This document shows positions 36,585-38,340 of a DNA stretch of 38,340 bases, piece after piece. This DNA is from a virus, in the IMG/VR virus record IMGVR_UViG_3300036770_000738, positions 1 through 38,340 of that record; one strand, written 5' to 3'. A program made the translations under genes and the position numbers. The stretch's first letter is position 1, and each line of letters opens with the position of its first letter. The notes beneath the pieces are model-generated. The model worked only from the letters and a program-made list of their open reading frames with translations, had not been told where the DNA came from and did not search any database.

Positions 36585-38110
36585 TGCAAACTCCTATTTA
36601 CAGCCCCGACGACGAGATGGCGTTAATGTCGCGCCTATGGGCGAAAGACATTAAAAACGACCCTGAATCGTTTGTAAGGTTTGTTTTTCCTTGGGGGCAA
36701 AAAGGCACCCCGCTTGAGCGCCACGCTGGACCGCGTAAATGGCAGCGTGATGTATTACGGCAGATTAAAGAGCATATTGATGCCAATGAAGGGCGCGTAG
36801 ACTTTAAGGTCTTACGCATGGCTATTGCGTCAGGGCGCGGTATTGGTAAATCCGCGTTAGTAGCGTGGTTAGTCATTTGGATGTTAACAACGCGAATAGG
36901 CGGCTCTGTAATCGTGTCCGCTAACTCAGAAGCGCAGTTACGCTCAATTACATGGGCAGAAATTACTAAGTGGTTAGCCATGACGCTTAACAGCCATTGG
37001 TTTGAAATTTCCGCTACTCGTGTTATGCCGGCTAAATGGTTAGCTGAGATCGTAGAACGGGACTTAAAAAAGGGTACCCGATATTGGGCTGTTGAAGGCC
37101 GGCTATGGTCGGAAGAAAACCCAGACGCCTATGCAGGTCTGCATAACAGCGACGGAGTTATGTTGATATTTGACGAAAGTTCAGGTATTCCAGATTCTAT
37201 TTGGGACGTAGCCCAAGGCTTCTTTACGGAGAACACGCCGAGCCGGTTCTGGTTGGCGTTCAGCAACCCACGTCGCAATGAGGGGTATTTCTATGAGTGT
37301 TTCAACGCGAAAAGGGACTTCTGGCGGACGCAAAACATCGACGCGCGCCAAGTCGAAGACACCGACAAAACCGTCTACGAGCAAATCATTGCTGAGTATG
37401 GACCAGATAGTGTCCAGGCAAAGGTTGAGGTCTACGGAGAGTTTCCTGACGACAGCGACGACCAGTTCATTACTCCACGAATTGTGGAGGAGGCTATGGC
37501 AAGGCCTCGGTACAAGGACGAGAGCGCGCCACGCGTTATCGGAGTCGATCCAGCGCGAGGCGGACACGACTCCACAGTCATCGTCGTAAGGCAAGGGCGC
37601 GACATCATCGACATCAAACGCTACCACGGCGACGATACGATGACGACCGTGGGACGCGTGATCGACGCGATCGAAGAGTACAACCCGACGCTCACGATCA
37701 TCGACGAGGGCGGGCTAGGCTATGGCATACTTGACCGCTTGAAAGAGCAGCGGTATAAGGTGCGTGGGGTAAACTTTGGCTGGAAGGCCAAGAACCCTGT
37801 GATGTACCAAAACAAACGCTCGGAGATGTGGGGCGAGATGAAGACATGGCTGCAAACAGCGAGTCTTCCCGCCGATCGACAACTGAAGAGCGACTTGGTG
37901 GGGCCGCATCAGAAGTTTAACTCATCCGGAGCGATCCTGTTGGAGAGCAAGAAGGACATGAAGGCACGGGGGCTCGCCTCACCTGACGCAGCAGATGCGC
38001 TTGCCGTTACCTTCGCCTACCCGCTCGCCAGCCGCGAGGCGCGTGATCGTCCGCGCCGCATCGTGATGAACCAAGGCGGCGCAATCACAAACAGTTGGAT
38101 GGGTGCCTAG
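36584..38110 (+). CDS. terL: Terminase large subunit
   Basis: The 508-residue packaging motor has Walker A SGRGIGKS at 83-90, Walker B LIFDES at 194-199, and a nuclease domain with D322 (VIGVDPARGGHDS), D374 (IIDEGG) and the later SPDAADALAVTFAYP. It uses ATP to drive DNA through the portal and cuts it at the end of each headful. ATG at 36584 overlaps the HNH stop. The first 600 bases are AT-richer (42% GC in 36841-36900) than the rest (60% in 37621-37680), suggesting a transferred segment next to the HNH gene. Confidence 0.95.
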   Translation: MQTPIYSPDDEMALMSRLWAKDIKNDPESFVRFVFPWGQKGTPLERHAGPRKWQRDVLRQIKEHIDANEGRVDFKVLRMAIASGRGIGKSALVAWLVIWMLTTRIGGSVIVSANSEAQLRSITWAEITKWLAMTLNSHWFEISATRVMPAKWLAEIVERDLKKGTRYWAVEGRLWSEENPDAYAGLHNSDGVMLIFDESSGIPDSIWDVAQGFFTENTPSRFWLAFSNPRRNEGYFYECFNAKRDFWRTQNIDARQVEDTDKTVYEQIIAEYGPDSVQAKVEVYGEFPDDSDDQFITPRIVEEAMARPRYKDESAPRVIGVDPARGGHDSTVIVVRQGRDIIDIKRYHGDDTMTTVGRVIDAIEEYNPTLTIIDEGGLGYGILDRLKEQRYKVRGVNFGWKAKNPVMYQNKRSEMWGEMKTWLQTASLPADRQLKSDLVGPHQKFNSSGAILLESKKDMKARGLASPDAADALAVTFAYPLASREARDRPRRIVMNQGGAITNSWMGA

Positions 38111-38340
38111 TGGCGCGTAAGTCCGTCAGCCTAGCAGTCGGTCGAGGCGAGAAGCTCTCGACTAAGGCAGGCGCAGGACTCACAGCCAAAGGCAGAGCGA
38201 AGTATAATCGAGCGACGGGGAGCAAGCTCAAGGCGCCAGCGCCGAACCCGAAGACTAAGGCGGACGCAGGGCGTAAGAAGTCGTTCTGTGCCCGCATGAA
38301 GGGCGTGGTCGCCAAGGCCAAAGGGCCAGCCGAGCGCGCT
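38094..38340. repeat. Terminal redundancy, right copy (pairs with 1-247)
   Basis: This copy aligns to 1-247 over its whole length with 8 substitutions in positions corresponding to 85-120. It runs to the end of the window, so the true extent of overlap is set by where the contig was cut. It contains the end of the large terminase and the start of the first basic protein gene. Confidence 0.95.
38110..38340 (+). CDS. Small basic phage protein, variant copy, truncated by the window end
   Basis: GTG at 38110 shares its G with the terminase stop. The 77 codons present match the protein at 17-277 except Glu to Ala in KYNR(E/A)TGSK. Seven silent third-base differences accompany this change. It is the same locus seen in another variant, not a second gene in a circular genome. 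Confidence 0.85.
   Translation, partial: MARKSVSLAVGRGEKLSTKAGAGLTAKGRAKYNRATGSKLKAPAPNPKTKADAGRKKSFCARMKGVVAKAKGPAERA

Noticed and set aside
1-38340. Integrase, excisionase or lytic repressor genes
   Set aside because: I looked for tyrosine or serine recombinase motifs and repressor/Cro pairs on both strands and found none. A temperate lifestyle is not supported.

Overview
The window is essentially one complete genome of a short-tailed, double-stranded DNA bacteriophage (Caudoviricetes, podovirus-like). The first 247 bases recur at the end (1-247 versus 38094-38340), so the contig closes on itself as a circle of about 38.1 kb. This fits a circularly permuted, headful-packaged genome. The two copies differ at 8 positions, almost all synonymous, so they appear to come from different variants, as in a metagenomic assembly. 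The structural genes follow the phage P22 order: terminase, portal, scaffold, coat, gp4, gp10, tail and ejection proteins. The lysis genes include an inner-membrane spanin with a nested outer-membrane lipoprotein spanin, so the host is Gram-negative. I see no integrase, lytic repressor/Cro pair, tRNA or phage RNA polymerase. A strictly lytic phage that uses host RNA polymerase is the simplest reading.

Layout. (a) 35600-38110 holds the packaging genes: small terminase, an HNH-AP2 homing endonuclease, and large terminase. (b) 17-759 holds four tiny, very basic proteins. (c) 759-6054 holds the portal, small structural genes and an AT-richer receptor-binding module with adapters and a beta-helix tailspike. 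(d) 6139-20041 holds scaffold, coat, decoration-type proteins, two gp4-like head-completion proteins, a gp10-like stabilisation protein, tail needle/fibre proteins, a cupin-SET fusion and three ejection proteins. (e) 20052-21608 is the lysis cassette: holin-like proteins, Rz/Rz1, an M15 endolysin and a small HExxH protein. (f) 21611-22639 is a metallophosphoesterase. (g) 22610-24391 runs leftward: VRR-NUC nuclease, SNF2 helicase and a small conserved protein. (h) 24479-31180 runs rightward from a TTGACA promoter: Cas4/RecB-like DUF2800 nuclease, a putative ssDNA-binding protein, a cytosine methyltransferase, a family A DNA polymerase and a primase-helicase. (i) 34714-31163 runs leftward: about thirteen small genes including a beta-clamp-like protein, a DUF3310 protein, an exported protein and small membrane proteins. 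(j) 34760-35599 is about 840 bases without a convincing gene. It carries a dense array of TGTGGGY/RCCCACA repeats, an 18-bp palindrome, a G9 tract and an AT-rich tract, and is the best candidate for a replication origin or master control region.

How it works together. Two promoters that share about 27 bases of upstream sequence (24421 rightward, 34789 leftward) probably fire early. They drive replication (polymerase, primase-helicase, clamp-like protein, nucleases) and host-interaction genes. Virion and lysis genes all run rightward from the terminase region, with an internal promoter before the scaffold. The most unusual items are a SET-domain protein fused to a cupin among the tail genes, four GTAAC pentamers phased at exactly 10 bp, the iteron-like array beside the terminase, and a Shine-Dalgarno that is separated from its start codon by a hairpin.
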